Part shown: positions 1 through 8,131 of the stretch, piece after piece
Layout of the letters: each line of letters begins with the position of its first letter
Numbering within the stretch: the first letter of the stretch is position 1
NCBI RefSeq assembly: GCF_016107655.1
Contig: NZ_JABASX010000001.1
Coordinates: 248,001-312,000, forward strand
Direction: 5' to 3'
Origin: Brevibacterium antiquum
Lineage (GTDB): Bacteria > Actinomycetota > Actinomycetes > Actinomycetales > Brevibacteriaceae
Length of the DNA stretch: 64,000 nucleotides
Notes under the pieces: model-generated
What the model was told of the DNA's origin: nothing
The model's input: only the letters and a program-made list of their open reading frames with translations
Databases searched by the model: none
Made by a program: the position numbers and the translations under genes

Positions 1-142
1 GAACTCGACCACTTTAAGACACGTGACTTAGTATTGTGAAATCAACATGGATTTGCCAAAGTGAGGGCGATGCTCGCCGAGGTGGTCAGGTCGCTGATAT
101 CGCGGCAGGGAACCGCATCGTGAACGGCTTGAAAATGGAAGA
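1..142. other. Window-edge sequence, no gene recognised
   Basis: This stretch precedes the first gene. I see no coding region that continues from outside the window and no clear promoter hexamers. It presumably carries the promoter of the TetR gene that follows. Confidence 0.4.
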
Positions 143-808
143 ATGGGGACTATGGGAAGCCAGAGTGACAGAGCGCGCGTCGTGCTGCTCAACTCCGCCG
201 AGGAGCTCTTCGCCATCCACGGCATCGATGCTGTGTCGAATCGCCGCATCGTCGACTATGCAGGGGCGGCGAATCATTCCGCGATCTCATACCACTTCGG
301 GGGTCGAGACGGTCTGCTGCGCGCACTCGTGGAGCGTCATGTCGCCGAGATGTCCCTCCGCAGGGACGCTTACGTCGCAGGCCTGGCTGAGACCCCGAGC
401 ATTCATGATTTCGTCCGCAGCAGAATGGGCCCGCTGTTCGACGTTCTCGCTGATCTGCCGCGGCCCAGCTGGCGTGCACAGTTTCTCGCTCAGGTGGGGA
501 TCGTGCCCTCGGCTGTCGAGATCATAAAGTGCGTGATGGCTGAGTCCTCCCTGCCTGACGGGCTGAGATTCATCCGCGGCGAGATGGAGGGCATTCCCGA
601 GGTGGTCCTGCGTGGCAGGGCCTATCTGCTGGCTCATATGGTCACCAGTGCGTGTTCGGACCAGGAGGTGAAGATGAATGAGGGGACCCACAAAGGCGAC
701 TGGGAGCAGGTGGGGCGGTTCCTCATCGATGCCGCCGCAGGCATGCTCGCAGGCCCTGTGACATCACCGGACGGTGCGATCCGCTATCCGTCGATGCCGT
801 TTCTCTGA
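143..808 (+). CDS. TetR/AcrR-family transcriptional regulator
   Basis: A 221-residue DNA-binding repressor of TetR type. The N-terminal helix-turn-helix (about residues 15-60) reads AEELFAIHGIDAVSNRRIVD, then a recognition-helix region ending SAISYHFGGRDGLLRAL, where YHF is the family hallmark. The C-terminal ligand-binding half is not diagnostic. A second ATG at 152 (MGSQSD) is an equally likely start, with GGAAG about 10 bases upstream. The gene converges on the DsbA-like gene with a 41-bp gap, so neither neighbour identifies its target. Ligand unknown; the upstream partner may lie outside the window. Confidence 0.85.
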   Translation: MGTMGSQSDRARVVLLNSAEELFAIHGIDAVSNRRIVDYAGAANHSAISYHFGGRDGLLRALVERHVAEMSLRRDAYVAGLAETPSIHDFVRSRMGPLFDVLADLPRPSWRAQFLAQVGIVPSAVEIIKCVMAESSLPDGLRFIRGEMEGIPEVVLRGRAYLLAHMVTSACSDQEVKMNEGTHKGDWEQVGRFLIDAAAGMLAGPVTSPDGAIRYPSMPFL

Positions 809-823
809 CGGGTGTCTCTGCGG

Positions 824-836
824 GACTGAACCAGTC
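824..836. terminator. Weak hairpin between convergent genes
   Basis: GACTG-AAC-CAGTC lies in the 41-bp gap between the TetR stop and the DsbA-like stop. The stem is only 5 bp and there is no T-run, so termination is only a suggestion. Confidence 0.3.
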
Positions 837-849
837 GCAGCCTGTCGAA

Positions 850-1560
850 TCAGCTGCAGCCTTCGGGGCCGCAGGCCGCGCCTTCACGAAAGGCTTCGTC
901 TCCGCCGGCGAGTACCGTGAGCTTCTGGCTCTCGCCCCACGCTGTCTCGAGCGCCTGTGCGAATGCTTCGGGCGGTTGAGCGCCGGAGATTCCGTACTTG
1001 CGATCGATGACGAAGAACGGGACTCCATTTGCACCGAGTGCTCGTGCCTCTGCAATGTCGGACTTCACCTCGGCGGTGAATTCGTCGGTAGAGAGGACTC
1101 GACGGGTTTCGTCGGCGTCAATGCCGACAGTTCTGGCCACCTCGGCGAGGTACTCGACGTCACCGATATCGCGGCCCTTCTCAAAATGGCCGGACAACAG
1201 CTCTTCTTTGGCCTGGTTCATGGCCCCGTGGGTCTTGGCCAGGTGGAGGAAGCGGTGGGCGGTGAAGCTGTTGGCCACGATGATGGAATCGAAATCGTAG
1301 TTCAGCCCCTCACCGGCGGCCTGCGCGGTGACGTGATCGAACATCTGCCGGACCTGGTCAGCAGGCATTCCCTTGGCCTGGTTGAGGTACTCGGTCTCTG
1401 TTCCCGCGTAGTGGTCGGGCAGACTCGGGTCGAGCTGGTAGCTGCGCCATTCGACCTCGACATCGTCCTTGTGCGCGAAGCCGTCCAAGGCGGTCTCGAA
1501 GCGACGTTTTCCGATGAAGCACCAGGGGCAGGCGATGTCCGACCAGATTTCTATCTTCAT
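850..1560 (-). CDS. DsbA-family (FrnE-like) oxidoreductase
   Basis: A 236-residue cytoplasmic thioredoxin-fold protein of the FrnE/DsbA type. It begins MKIEIWSDIACPWCFIGKRR with a CxxC redox motif at C11 and C14. There is no signal peptide, which separates it from periplasmic DsbA. The C-terminal GVPFFVIDRKYGISGAQ is the cis-Pro loop and core strand typical of the family (2-hydroxychromene isomerase/DsbA superfamily). The protein ends with a Cys pair, AACGPEGCS. Length is normal for FrnE. It lies downstream of the radical SAM gene with a 60-bp gap and may be co-transcribed. Substrate not inferable. Confidence 0.93.
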   Translation of the reverse strand: MKIEIWSDIACPWCFIGKRRFETALDGFAHKDDVEVEWRSYQLDPSLPDHYAGTETEYLNQAKGMPADQVRQMFDHVTAQAAGEGLNYDFDSIIVANSFTAHRFLHLAKTHGAMNQAKEELLSGHFEKGRDIGDVEYLAEVARTVGIDADETRRVLSTDEFTAEVKSDIAEARALGANGVPFFVIDRKYGISGAQPPEAFAQALETAWGESQKLTVLAGGDEAFREGAACGPEGCS

Positions 1561-1620
1561 GACAGCGTCAACCTTGGGCTGAAGGCGCTTATTCCCCGCA
1601 TTGAAAGGTATACGAGTGGA

Positions 1621-2778
1621 TCAGAACAGTGCTTCCTGGGGAGGGGGCGTCAGGCTGGCGGTTTGAGCAGTGGCCGAAGGCTTGGCAGGGGCTCGGGTGA
1701 GGTCTCCGCGCTTGGTCTTCGGGCAGTCGTCATCGGCGGAACCGCGCATGTCGTACTTGTCGATGAGCGGATTGATGCGCCGACTCAGCCAGGCTCGGTA
1801 CTCTTTCGACGCGTACGAGGACTTTGCGTACATGCGACGGTAGCGGGGGAGCAGGTCCGGATGTTCGCGTTCCAGCCAGGTGAAGAACCATTCGCGGGCA
1901 CCCGGCCGAAGATGCAGGGCACCGTAGACGACCCTGCTCGCGCCCGCCTCTTTGATTGTGCGGAGTGCGGTATCAAGATGCTCCATCGAGTCGGTGAGCT
2001 TCGGCATCACCGGCATGAGGAAGACCGTGACTTTGAATCCGAGGTTCGCGGCCGCCTTGACTGTGGCCAGGCGTGCTGTGGTCGTCGGTGTGCCTGGTTC
2101 GATCGTCTGCTGGAGGGCGTCGTCGAAGACGGCAATCGACATGCTGATCTCCACGTCGACGTCCTCTTTGGCGCGGGCGAGCAGCGGCAGATCGCGCCGC
2201 AGCAGGGTGCCCTTGGTCAGTATCGACATCGGAGTTCCATGCTCGGCCAGGGCGGTGATGATGCCCGGCATGAGTGCGTAGCGACCCTCGGCGCGCTGGT
2301 AGGGGTCCGTGTTCGTGCCCAGGGCCACCAGCTCACGTGACCACTTCGGTTTGGCCACCTCGGCGGTCAGCACTTCGGGGGTGTTGACCTTGACGATGAC
2401 CTGCCGGTCGAAGTCCTCACCGGAATCGAGATCGAGATATCGGTGGGTGCTGCGGGCAAAGCAGTAGACGCAGGCATGAGAGCAGCCGCGGTAGGGATTG
2501 AGCGTCCAGGTGAATGGCATCGAGCTGGCCGCCGGCACCTTATTCAGGGCCGACTTCGCGAGCACTTCATGGAAGGTGACGCCTGCGAACTCCGGTGTTC
2601 GAACACTGCGCACCAGGCCCTTGAGTCCGAAGAGCTCGGCAGGAGGCGCGTCGGTGCCTGCGGCTGTCGTGCCTGGCGCTGCGTCGGACTCTGTAACTGT
2701 CTCTGCGGCCGACCCTGTGCCTGCCTCCGACCCCGTGCCGAGAATTGGGGTAAGTGTGCTCTGCTGATTCCACCTCAT
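1621..2778 (-). CDS. Rv2578c-family (SplB-like) radical SAM protein
   Basis: A 385-residue radical SAM enzyme. The [4Fe-4S] ligand motif CSHACVYC is at C99, C103 and C106 (CX3CX2C), preceded by TLNPYRG as in the Rv2578c/SplB-related family. Residues 1-50 are a low-complexity Ala/Thr extension. The C-terminal ~35 residues are rich in Lys, Pro and Ala. The precise reaction is unknown for this family; a DNA-repair role is suggested by relatives and by the LexA-like box directly upstream at 2787-2802. The ATG at 2778 is preceded by AGGG. A 10-bp tandem repeat lies just beyond the box. Confidence 0.9.
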   Translation of the reverse strand: MRWNQQSTLTPILGTGSEAGTGSAAETVTESDAAPGTTAAGTDAPPAELFGLKGLVRSVRTPEFAGVTFHEVLAKSALNKVPAASSMPFTWTLNPYRGCSHACVYCFARSTHRYLDLDSGEDFDRQVIVKVNTPEVLTAEVAKPKWSRELVALGTNTDPYQRAEGRYALMPGIITALAEHGTPMSILTKGTLLRRDLPLLARAKEDVDVEISMSIAVFDDALQQTIEPGTPTTTARLATVKAAANLGFKVTVFLMPVMPKLTDSMEHLDTALRTIKEAGASRVVYGALHLRPGAREWFFTWLEREHPDLLPRYRRMYAKSSYASKEYRAWLSRRINPLIDKYDMRGSADDDCPKTKRGDLTRAPAKPSATAQTASLTPPPQEALF

Positions 2779-2786
2779 GACCCTAT

Positions 2787-2802
2787 TCGAACACGTGTTC
2801 TA
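2787..2802. promoter_or_regulatory. Candidate LexA (SOS) box
   Basis: TCGAACACGTGTTCTA is a near-perfect palindrome that fits the Gram-positive LexA consensus CGAACRNRYGTTYC at all but the last base. It sits 9 bases upstream of the radical SAM start, where a bound repressor would block that promoter. LexA control of the Rv2578c family is known to me from mycobacteria, which raises confidence. Confidence 0.72.
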
Positions 2803-2810
2803 GTAGGCGT

Positions 2811-2850
2811 CAAGGCTGGACAAGGCTGGACAAGGCTGGACAAGGCTGGT
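2811..2850. repeat. 4 x 10-bp tandem repeat
   Basis: Four head-to-tail copies of CAAGGCTGGA, the last ending in T instead of A. The array lies about 40 bp past the flavin reductase stop codon and upstream of the radical SAM gene. It is one of the 3'-end tandem repeats seen throughout this window. Confidence 0.95.
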
Positions 2851-2891
2851 CGTGGCGGTCTCGGGTGACTTGTCGGGTGGAAGAGGTGCGA

Positions 2892-3410
2892 TCAGGAGAC
2901 CGTTGTGCCCTTGAACTCGCTGCGATGGAAGACCAGTGCTTCGGTGCCTGAATCGGTGTCCTCGGCACTGTCTGCATCGAGGATCTCGAGCAGCGCGACG
3001 GTGTGATCTCCTGCCTCGACCTCGTTGTAGATGCGCGTCCACAAGTGGGCAGGGCTGCCCGGGATAGTCAGGGCGCCATCAGCCGTGACCTCGGGGTCGA
3101 TCCCAGCGAAGCGCGAAGCACGGTCCTTCGAAGCCAGCTGCCTGGCCAGGAGTGATTGATGGGTGCCGAGGAGGGAGACTCCCAATGCGGGTGCGCTCCG
3201 CAGGAGGGGCCACGTACTCGAGCTGGTCTGGACTGCGAAGCTGATCAGGGGAGGGGCGAGCGAGACTCCTGCTGTGACAGTCGAGGCGACGAGTCCGAGA
3301 GGAGTCCCGTCCACCTCCGCGCCGATGAGCGCAACACCCTGTGGGAAGTGCGAAAAGGTCTCGCGCAGAGCATCCGGTGACACGGCTGCGGCTCGTGCGC
3401 TCGTCGTCAT
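2892..3410 (-). CDS. Flavin reductase family protein (FMN-binding split barrel)
   Basis: A 172-residue flavin reductase of the FMN-binding split-barrel type. It probably uses NAD(P)H to supply reduced FMN to a partner monooxygenase. Typical features are FSHFPQGVALIGAEVDG near the N terminus and the flavin-binding STVTAGVSLAPPLISFAVQ segment at about 43-61. It diverges from the MHS-type transporter (3683) and NtaA-family monooxygenase (5104) across a 272-bp region with two inverted repeats. The three genes look like one two-component monooxygenase system. The C-terminal third is more divergent than usual. Confidence 0.9.
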   Translation of the reverse strand: MTTSARAAAVSPDALRETFSHFPQGVALIGAEVDGTPLGLVASTVTAGVSLAPPLISFAVQTSSSTWPLLRSAPALGVSLLGTHQSLLARQLASKDRASRFAGIDPEVTADGALTIPGSPAHLWTRIYNEVEAGDHTVALLEILDADSAEDTDSGTEALVFHRSEFKGTTVS

Positions 3411-3434
3411 GAACTTGCCTCCGGTGGAATGTAG

Positions 3435-3475
3435 TTGTTGAGGGGGTGAGGATGCTGAGATGTTCCGCTCAACAA
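3435..3475. promoter_or_regulatory. Inverted repeat in divergent promoter region
   Basis: TTGTTGAG (3435-3442) and CTCAACAA (3468-3475) are perfect 8-bp arms separated by 25 bases, just upstream of the flavin reductase start. It could be a dispersed operator or an mRNA leader hairpin. Confidence 0.45.
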
Positions 3476-3525
3476 TGCCTCACTGACCTCAAATGATCAT
3501 CACAGATATTGCCACCAAGTGCATC

Positions 3526-3540
3526 CCGATGTGACATCGG
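3526..3540. promoter_or_regulatory. 15-bp palindromic operator candidate
   Basis: CCGATGTGACATCGG is perfectly symmetric around the central G. It lies in the divergent region between the flavin reductase and the MHS transporter. No regulator gene adjoins it, so a distant regulator would be needed. Confidence 0.5.
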
Positions 3541-3682
3541 TGAGTCTTCGTGTGTCCCCATATGACGATCAAAGTCCAACAGTGACGTGGCGGCGACATG
3601 AACCGCCACACAGTCCCTTGATTGCTCAACGAAACTCTGGACTTGAATAGGCATTCTGAGCACGTAGATGAGGGAGATTCCC

Positions 3683-5032
3683 ATGGCACAGTCCTCCGTA
3701 GCGGAGACGATCCCCCAGGCCCCACCTCGGCGGCTCTTGGACGGGAAGAAGAGAGTCCTCGCCTCAGCCTTCGCCGGCACCACCATCGAGTGGTACGACT
3801 TCTACCTCTATGGCACAGCGGCGGCACTGATCTTCGACGTCCAGTTCTTCCCCAGTGGCAGCGAGCTCGGCAGCAGCCTGGCCGCGTTCGCCAGCCTCGC
3901 GGTCGGATTCTTCGCCCGACCGCTGGGCGGAATCATCGCCGGGCACCTCGGTGACCGCGTCGGACGCAAGGCGCTCCTTGTCGTCTCCCTGCTGTCCATG
4001 GGCATCGCCTCGACGCTCATCGGCCTGGTGCCGAACTTCGACTCCATCGGCTGGTGGGCCGCTGCCGCACTGGTTGTGCTGCGAATCGTGCAGGGGCTCT
4101 CGGCCGGTGCCGAATGGGGAGGGTCCGCACTGCTCTCGGTCGAACACGCTCCGCCCCGCAAGCGCGGATTGTTCGGCTCTTTCACACAGATCGGATCTGC
4201 CGCTGGCATGCTGCTGGCCACCAGCGCCTTCTTCGCCGTGCAGAATCTGCTCACACCCGAACAGTTCGAAGCCTTCGGATGGCGCATCCCCTTCCTGGCT
4301 TCGGCACTGCTCGTGGCACTGGGACTGTGGATCCGACTCGGCGTCTCCGATGCACCGGAATTCCAAGAGCTCAAGGCCTCCGGAAACGTCGCCAAGGCGC
4401 CCCTGCGCGACGTGCTGACCAAGCATCCGCGCGTCCTCCTGGTGACAATCGGACTCCGTCTGGCGCAGAACAGCGTCTTCTACCTCATCACCGTCTACAT
4501 GCTCAGCTACCTGGCCGAGAACCGCAACGACTCGACCGCCGGCGTCACTGCCGTCATGATCGCCTCGGCCATCGGTCTGTTCACCGGGCCTCTGTGGGGG
4601 TGGGTCTCTGACAAAGTCGGTCGCAGACGCGTGACCATCGGCGGCATCATCGGGGTGGCTGCCTTCGGGTGGATCTTCTTCGCCTTCCTCGACGCCGGCC
4701 CACTGGCCTTCCTGCCCATCGTCGTCATCCTCGGCATGAACCTCGCCCACGACGCCATCTACGGTCCCCATGCAGCCTGGTTCGCCGAACAGTTCCCCAT
4801 CGAGATCCGCTATTCAGGGGTGAACATGGGCTACCAGTTGGGCACTGTCATCGGCGGTGGCATCATGCCGATGGTCGCGGCCCTGCTCTACGTCGTCGGC
4901 GGCCACTCACCGTGGCTGATCTGCGGCTACCTCACGCTGCTGTGCCTGCTCTCACTCATCGCGGCGCTGGCGGCGAAGGACCCTGCCCGCGAGCTCGCGA
5001 TCAGCGACCCCGCCCATGACAGAGAGCCATGA
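3683..5032 (+). CDS. MFS transporter, MHS (metabolite:H+ symporter) type
   Basis: A 449-residue, 12-helix major facilitator. The N-terminal signature EWYDFYLYGT is typical of the MHS group (ProP, KgtP and ShiA-like carriers of osmolytes or carboxylates). The cytoplasmic loop motif GHLGDRVGRK follows helix 2, and a second copy, WVSDKVGRRR, follows helix 8. I chose ATG 3683 because AGGGAG precedes it by 6 bases; an in-frame ATG at 3668 lies before that ribosome site. It is 71 bp upstream of the monooxygenase, so it likely imports that enzyme's substrate. Its stop codon overlaps a 14-bp tandem repeat. Confidence 0.93.
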   Translation: MAQSSVAETIPQAPPRRLLDGKKRVLASAFAGTTIEWYDFYLYGTAAALIFDVQFFPSGSELGSSLAAFASLAVGFFARPLGGIIAGHLGDRVGRKALLVVSLLSMGIASTLIGLVPNFDSIGWWAAAALVVLRIVQGLSAGAEWGGSALLSVEHAPPRKRGLFGSFTQIGSAAGMLLATSAFFAVQNLLTPEQFEAFGWRIPFLASALLVALGLWIRLGVSDAPEFQELKASGNVAKAPLRDVLTKHPRVLLVTIGLRLAQNSVFYLITVYMLSYLAENRNDSTAGVTAVMIASAIGLFTGPLWGWVSDKVGRRRVTIGGIIGVAAFGWIFFAFLDAGPLAFLPIVVILGMNLAHDAIYGPHAAWFAEQFPIEIRYSGVNMGYQLGTVIGGGIMPMVAALLYVVGGHSPWLICGYLTLLCLLSLIAALAAKDPARELAISDPAHDREP

Positions 5033-5086
5033 CCTGGCATCTGCGACCTGACATCTGCCACCTGACACCTGCCACCTGACACCGAC
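5031..5086. repeat. 4 x 14-bp degenerate tandem repeat at a stop codon
   Basis: Units are GACCTGGCATCTGC, GACCTGACATCTGC, CACCTGACACCTGC and CACCTGACACCGAC. The array starts inside the stop codon of the MHS transporter and ends before the ribosome site of the monooxygenase. Confidence 0.93.
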
Positions 5087-5103
5087 AAGGAAAGAGACAC
5101 ACG

Positions 5104-6483
5104 ATGACGAAACCCATTATTCTCAACGCCTTCGACATGATGACCCCGGTCCACCAGTCACCCGGACTGTGGCGCCACCCTGACTCCAGGGTCGACGAAT
5201 TCACGCAGCTGTCCTTCTGGACGGATCTGGCAAAGACCCTCGAAGAAGGAGGATTCTCCTCCCTGTTCCTCGCCGACATCCTCGGCGTCTATGACGTCTA
5301 CGGAGGCAATGCCGACGTGACGAACCGCGGGGGAGTCCAGTTCCCCCTCCTCGACCCACTCGTCGCAGTTCCCGCTATGGCCGCAGCGACGAAGACGCTG
5401 GGATTCGGCATCACCGCCTCGGTGACCTACGAACAGCCCTACCTGCTGGCCCGGACCCTGACGACCCTTGATCACTTCACCAACGGGCGCGTGGCCTGGA
5501 ACATCGTCACCAGCTACGTCGACTCCGCGGCCCGCAACCTCGGGCTCGAAGGCCAGATCCCACACGACGAGCGCTACGACCGGGCCGATGAGTACATGGA
5601 CGTCATGTACAAGCTCTTCGAAGGCTCGATCACCCCCGAGGCACTGCGCGCCGACGCCGAGGCCAATGTCTTCGTCGACCCCGAACAGGTCCACGACATC
5701 AACCACGAGGGCAAGTTCTTCACCGTGCCCGGGCAGGCGCTCGCCGTGCCTGGACCGCAGGGAACACCGCTGCTGTTCCAGGCTGGTGCCTCCAAGCGCG
5801 GACAGGAGTTCGCCCTCGACCACGCCGAGGCGATCTTCTTCTCCGGACCCACGCCGCAGATCCTGCGCAGCTGGGTCGACAAGGTCCGCGACGGACTCGA
5901 AGAACGCGGACGCGCCCGCGACAGCGTGAAGATCTTCGCGCTCGCCACCGTCATCGTCGACGACACCGACGAAGCAGCCGAAGCCAGACTCGCCGACTAC
6001 ACACGCTACGTCGACACCGAATCCGCGCTCTCGCTCTTCGGCGGCTGGACTGGCGTCGACCTCTCCGGCGCCAACCCGGACGACCCGCTGGAATACGTTG
6101 CCACCGATGCGAACCAGTCCGCGCTCGCCTCCTTCACCACCATGGCCGGCGACAAGATCTGGACCATCCGCGACCTGGCGGAATTTGTCGCCATCGGCGG
6201 ACGCGGACCCGTCATCACCGGCTCGCCCGCGACTATTGCCGACGAGTTCGAACGCTGGATGTCCGAGGCCGACATCGATGGCTTCAACATCGCCGCTGCC
6301 GTCCGCCCCGCCGACGCCGAGCGATTCACGAAGTACGTTTCGCCCGAACTGCGTCGCCGTGGTCTCCTGCCAGAACCGATCGAGGGTGCCACGGTCCGTG
6401 AACAGCTCACCGGACAGGGCCCCCGCCTGGCCGAGGATCACAAAGGTGCAGGGTTCCGGTTGGGAGCCGACGCGCTCGTATGA
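5104..6483 (+). CDS. NtaA/SnaA/DmoA-family FMN-dependent monooxygenase
   Basis: A 459-residue luciferase-like (TIM-barrel) monooxygenase of the NtaA/SnaA/DszA/DmoA branch, which oxidises aminopolycarboxylates, organosulfur compounds and related substrates with FMNH2 and O2. Recognisable segments are SLFLADILGVYDVYGG (about 53-68), FGITASVTYEQPYLLARTL (about 102-120) and NGRVAWNIVTSYVDSAARN (about 129-147). It needs a reductase, and the divergent gene at 2892 is the obvious partner. AGGAAAG precedes the ATG. The substrate cannot be read from sequence. Degenerate ~17-bp repeats follow the stop. Confidence 0.93.
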   Translation: MTKPIILNAFDMMTPVHQSPGLWRHPDSRVDEFTQLSFWTDLAKTLEEGGFSSLFLADILGVYDVYGGNADVTNRGGVQFPLLDPLVAVPAMAAATKTLGFGITASVTYEQPYLLARTLTTLDHFTNGRVAWNIVTSYVDSAARNLGLEGQIPHDERYDRADEYMDVMYKLFEGSITPEALRADAEANVFVDPEQVHDINHEGKFFTVPGQALAVPGPQGTPLLFQAGASKRGQEFALDHAEAIFFSGPTPQILRSWVDKVRDGLEERGRARDSVKIFALATVIVDDTDEAAEARLADYTRYVDTESALSLFGGWTGVDLSGANPDDPLEYVATDANQSALASFTTMAGDKIWTIRDLAEFVAIGGRGPVITGSPATIADEFERWMSEADIDGFNIAAAVRPADAERFTKYVSPELRRRGLLPEPIEGATVREQLTGQGPRLAEDHKGAGFRLGADALV

Positions 6484-6501
6484 CTCGGTACATGTGACCC
6501 T

Positions 6502-6586
6502 GTGGGCTCGCCGATGAGTGGGCTCGCCTGTGCAGGAGTTCGCCTGCGCAGGGGAGCTCGACCTGTGTGGGAGCTCGACCTCGTGA
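6502..6586. repeat. Degenerate ~17-bp tandem repeat, 5 units
   Basis: Five imperfect units of 16-18 bp that resemble GTGGGCTCGCCTGTGCAG and later GGAGCTCGACCTGTGTG. The array starts 18 bp after the monooxygenase stop codon. Confidence 0.7.
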
Positions 6587-6695
6587 CCGGTGGATGAACG
6601 TCTCGTGATTGACCTGCGAGTTCATCTGCCGACCACTTCTGGTGGATAATGGTCTGCGGCCATTTTCCGATCCGCCGATCACCTGAGGATCCCGC

Positions 6696-7979
6696 ATGAG
6701 CGCAGCGACGCCACAGACTTCTGCCGAGGCTACCTCGGCACCCGCCTACAAACGCAAGGCGCTCTTCGCCGCAGCTGTCGGATACGGGCTCGACGGCTTC
6801 GACCTGCTCATCCTCAGCTTTGCCCTCGGCGGGATCATCGCCACCTTCGGACTCAGCGACGTCGAGGCAGGATCGCTGTCGACGATCACCCTCTTCGGTG
6901 CGGTCCTCGGTGGCATCATCTTCGGATCACTGGCCGACCGCTACGGCCGTGTCCGGGTTCTGACCTGGACCGTTCTCATCTTCGCCGTGTTCACCGGGCT
7001 GAGCTCAATTGCCCAGGGATACTGGGACATGGCCGCCTACCGGTTCATCGCCGGCATCGGCATCGGCGGCGAGTTCGGCATCGGCATGGCATTGGCCGCC
7101 GAGACGGTGCCGGCCAACCAGCGGGCCCGCGCGACCTCTTGGGTGGGAGTGGGATTCCAGATCGGCGTCTTCGCCGCCGCGATCGTCTCCGCTCCGGTCA
7201 TCGCCCTGTGGGGTTGGCGGGCACTGTTCATCATCGGTCTCTTCCCCGCCATCTTCGCCTTCGTCATTCGCCGAGGTGTCGAGGAGCCCGACAAGTTCGT
7301 GCAGTCCCAGCGAGGTCATGCGGCAGGGGAGTCGGGAGACTCGAGCGAGTCGGCAGGCTCCCGGGACCTTCCGACCTTCGGTGCAAAGATCCGTGCGCTG
7401 GTCAAGGACAAGGCGACCGTGAAAATCTCCTTTGCCCTGATCGTCCTCTCGACGGTGCAGAACTTCGGATACTTCGGCATCATCGCCTGGCTGCCCAACT
7501 ATCTGTCCGAGAGGATGGACCTCGGCGTGACGAAGGGATCGCTGTGGACGGCGGTGACGGTGATCGGAATGCTTGCGGGCATCCTCCTCTTCGGTCAGGT
7601 TGCCGACAGGCTGGGCAGGCGTCCGGCGTTCTGGACCTTCCAAGCCGGGGCGATCGTCTCGATCCTCATCTACAGCCAGATGACCGACCCGACCGCACTG
7701 CTCATCGGCGGCTTCTTCATGGGAGCCTTCGCCAACGGCATGCTCGGTGGTCATGGTGCCCTGCTGGCAGAAATGTACCCGACGCAGGTTCGGGCCACCG
7801 CACAGAACGTCATCTTCAATATCGGCCGTGCCCTGGGCGGACTCGCCCCCGTGGTCATCGCCCTTCTTGCTGACTCCTTCGGATTCGCGTTCGCACTTGC
7901 GCTACTGCCGACCATCTACATCATCCAGTTCCTCGCCATGTTCCTGCTGCCGGAGAAGCGCGGCATCGAATTGGAGTAG
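6696..7979 (+). CDS. MFS transporter, aromatic acid:H+ symporter (AAHS)-like
   Basis: A 427-residue, 12-helix MFS carrier. GYGLDGFDLLILSFALGG in helix 1 matches the DGFD signature of the AAHS group, which imports aromatic and other organic acids. GSLADRYGRVRVL after helix 2 is the MFS loop motif, and helix 5 carries GEFGIGMALAAETVP. A charged Ser/Gly-rich insert (about residues 208-226) is the central cytoplasmic loop. AGGATCCCGC precedes the ATG. The leader contains a GATAAT -10-like hexamer at 6645-6650. It may take up a substrate or product for the preceding oxidative system, but this is inference. Confidence 0.9.
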   Translation: MSAATPQTSAEATSAPAYKRKALFAAAVGYGLDGFDLLILSFALGGIIATFGLSDVEAGSLSTITLFGAVLGGIIFGSLADRYGRVRVLTWTVLIFAVFTGLSSIAQGYWDMAAYRFIAGIGIGGEFGIGMALAAETVPANQRARATSWVGVGFQIGVFAAAIVSAPVIALWGWRALFIIGLFPAIFAFVIRRGVEEPDKFVQSQRGHAAGESGDSSESAGSRDLPTFGAKIRALVKDKATVKISFALIVLSTVQNFGYFGIIAWLPNYLSERMDLGVTKGSLWTAVTVIGMLAGILLFGQVADRLGRRPAFWTFQAGAIVSILIYSQMTDPTALLIGGFFMGAFANGMLGGHGALLAEMYPTQVRATAQNVIFNIGRALGGLAPVVIALLADSFGFAFALALLPTIYIIQFLAMFLLPEKRGIELE

Positions 7980-8131
7980 ATGGACAGCGTCGAACTGAGT
8001 CAGTAGGGGAAAGCCTGTCCGACAAGGTGCAGTCGGTGCCGTGTTCCCAGCCCCGCGTCATTGTGGCCGCGCGTTCGACATTTCGCTGTATATCGCACGC
8101 CAGTCCACAACGACGCTCACTGGAGAGCTGG

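Noticed and set aside
3764..4771. Long open frame on the minus strand under the MHS transporter (335 codons)
   Set aside because: High-GC shadow of the real gene: composition is Asp/Gly/Glu/His-rich with no recognisable domain, and no ribosome site.
5158..6441. 427-codon minus-strand frame opposite the monooxygenase
   Set aside because: Antisense shadow; the plus-strand gene has clear family motifs throughout.
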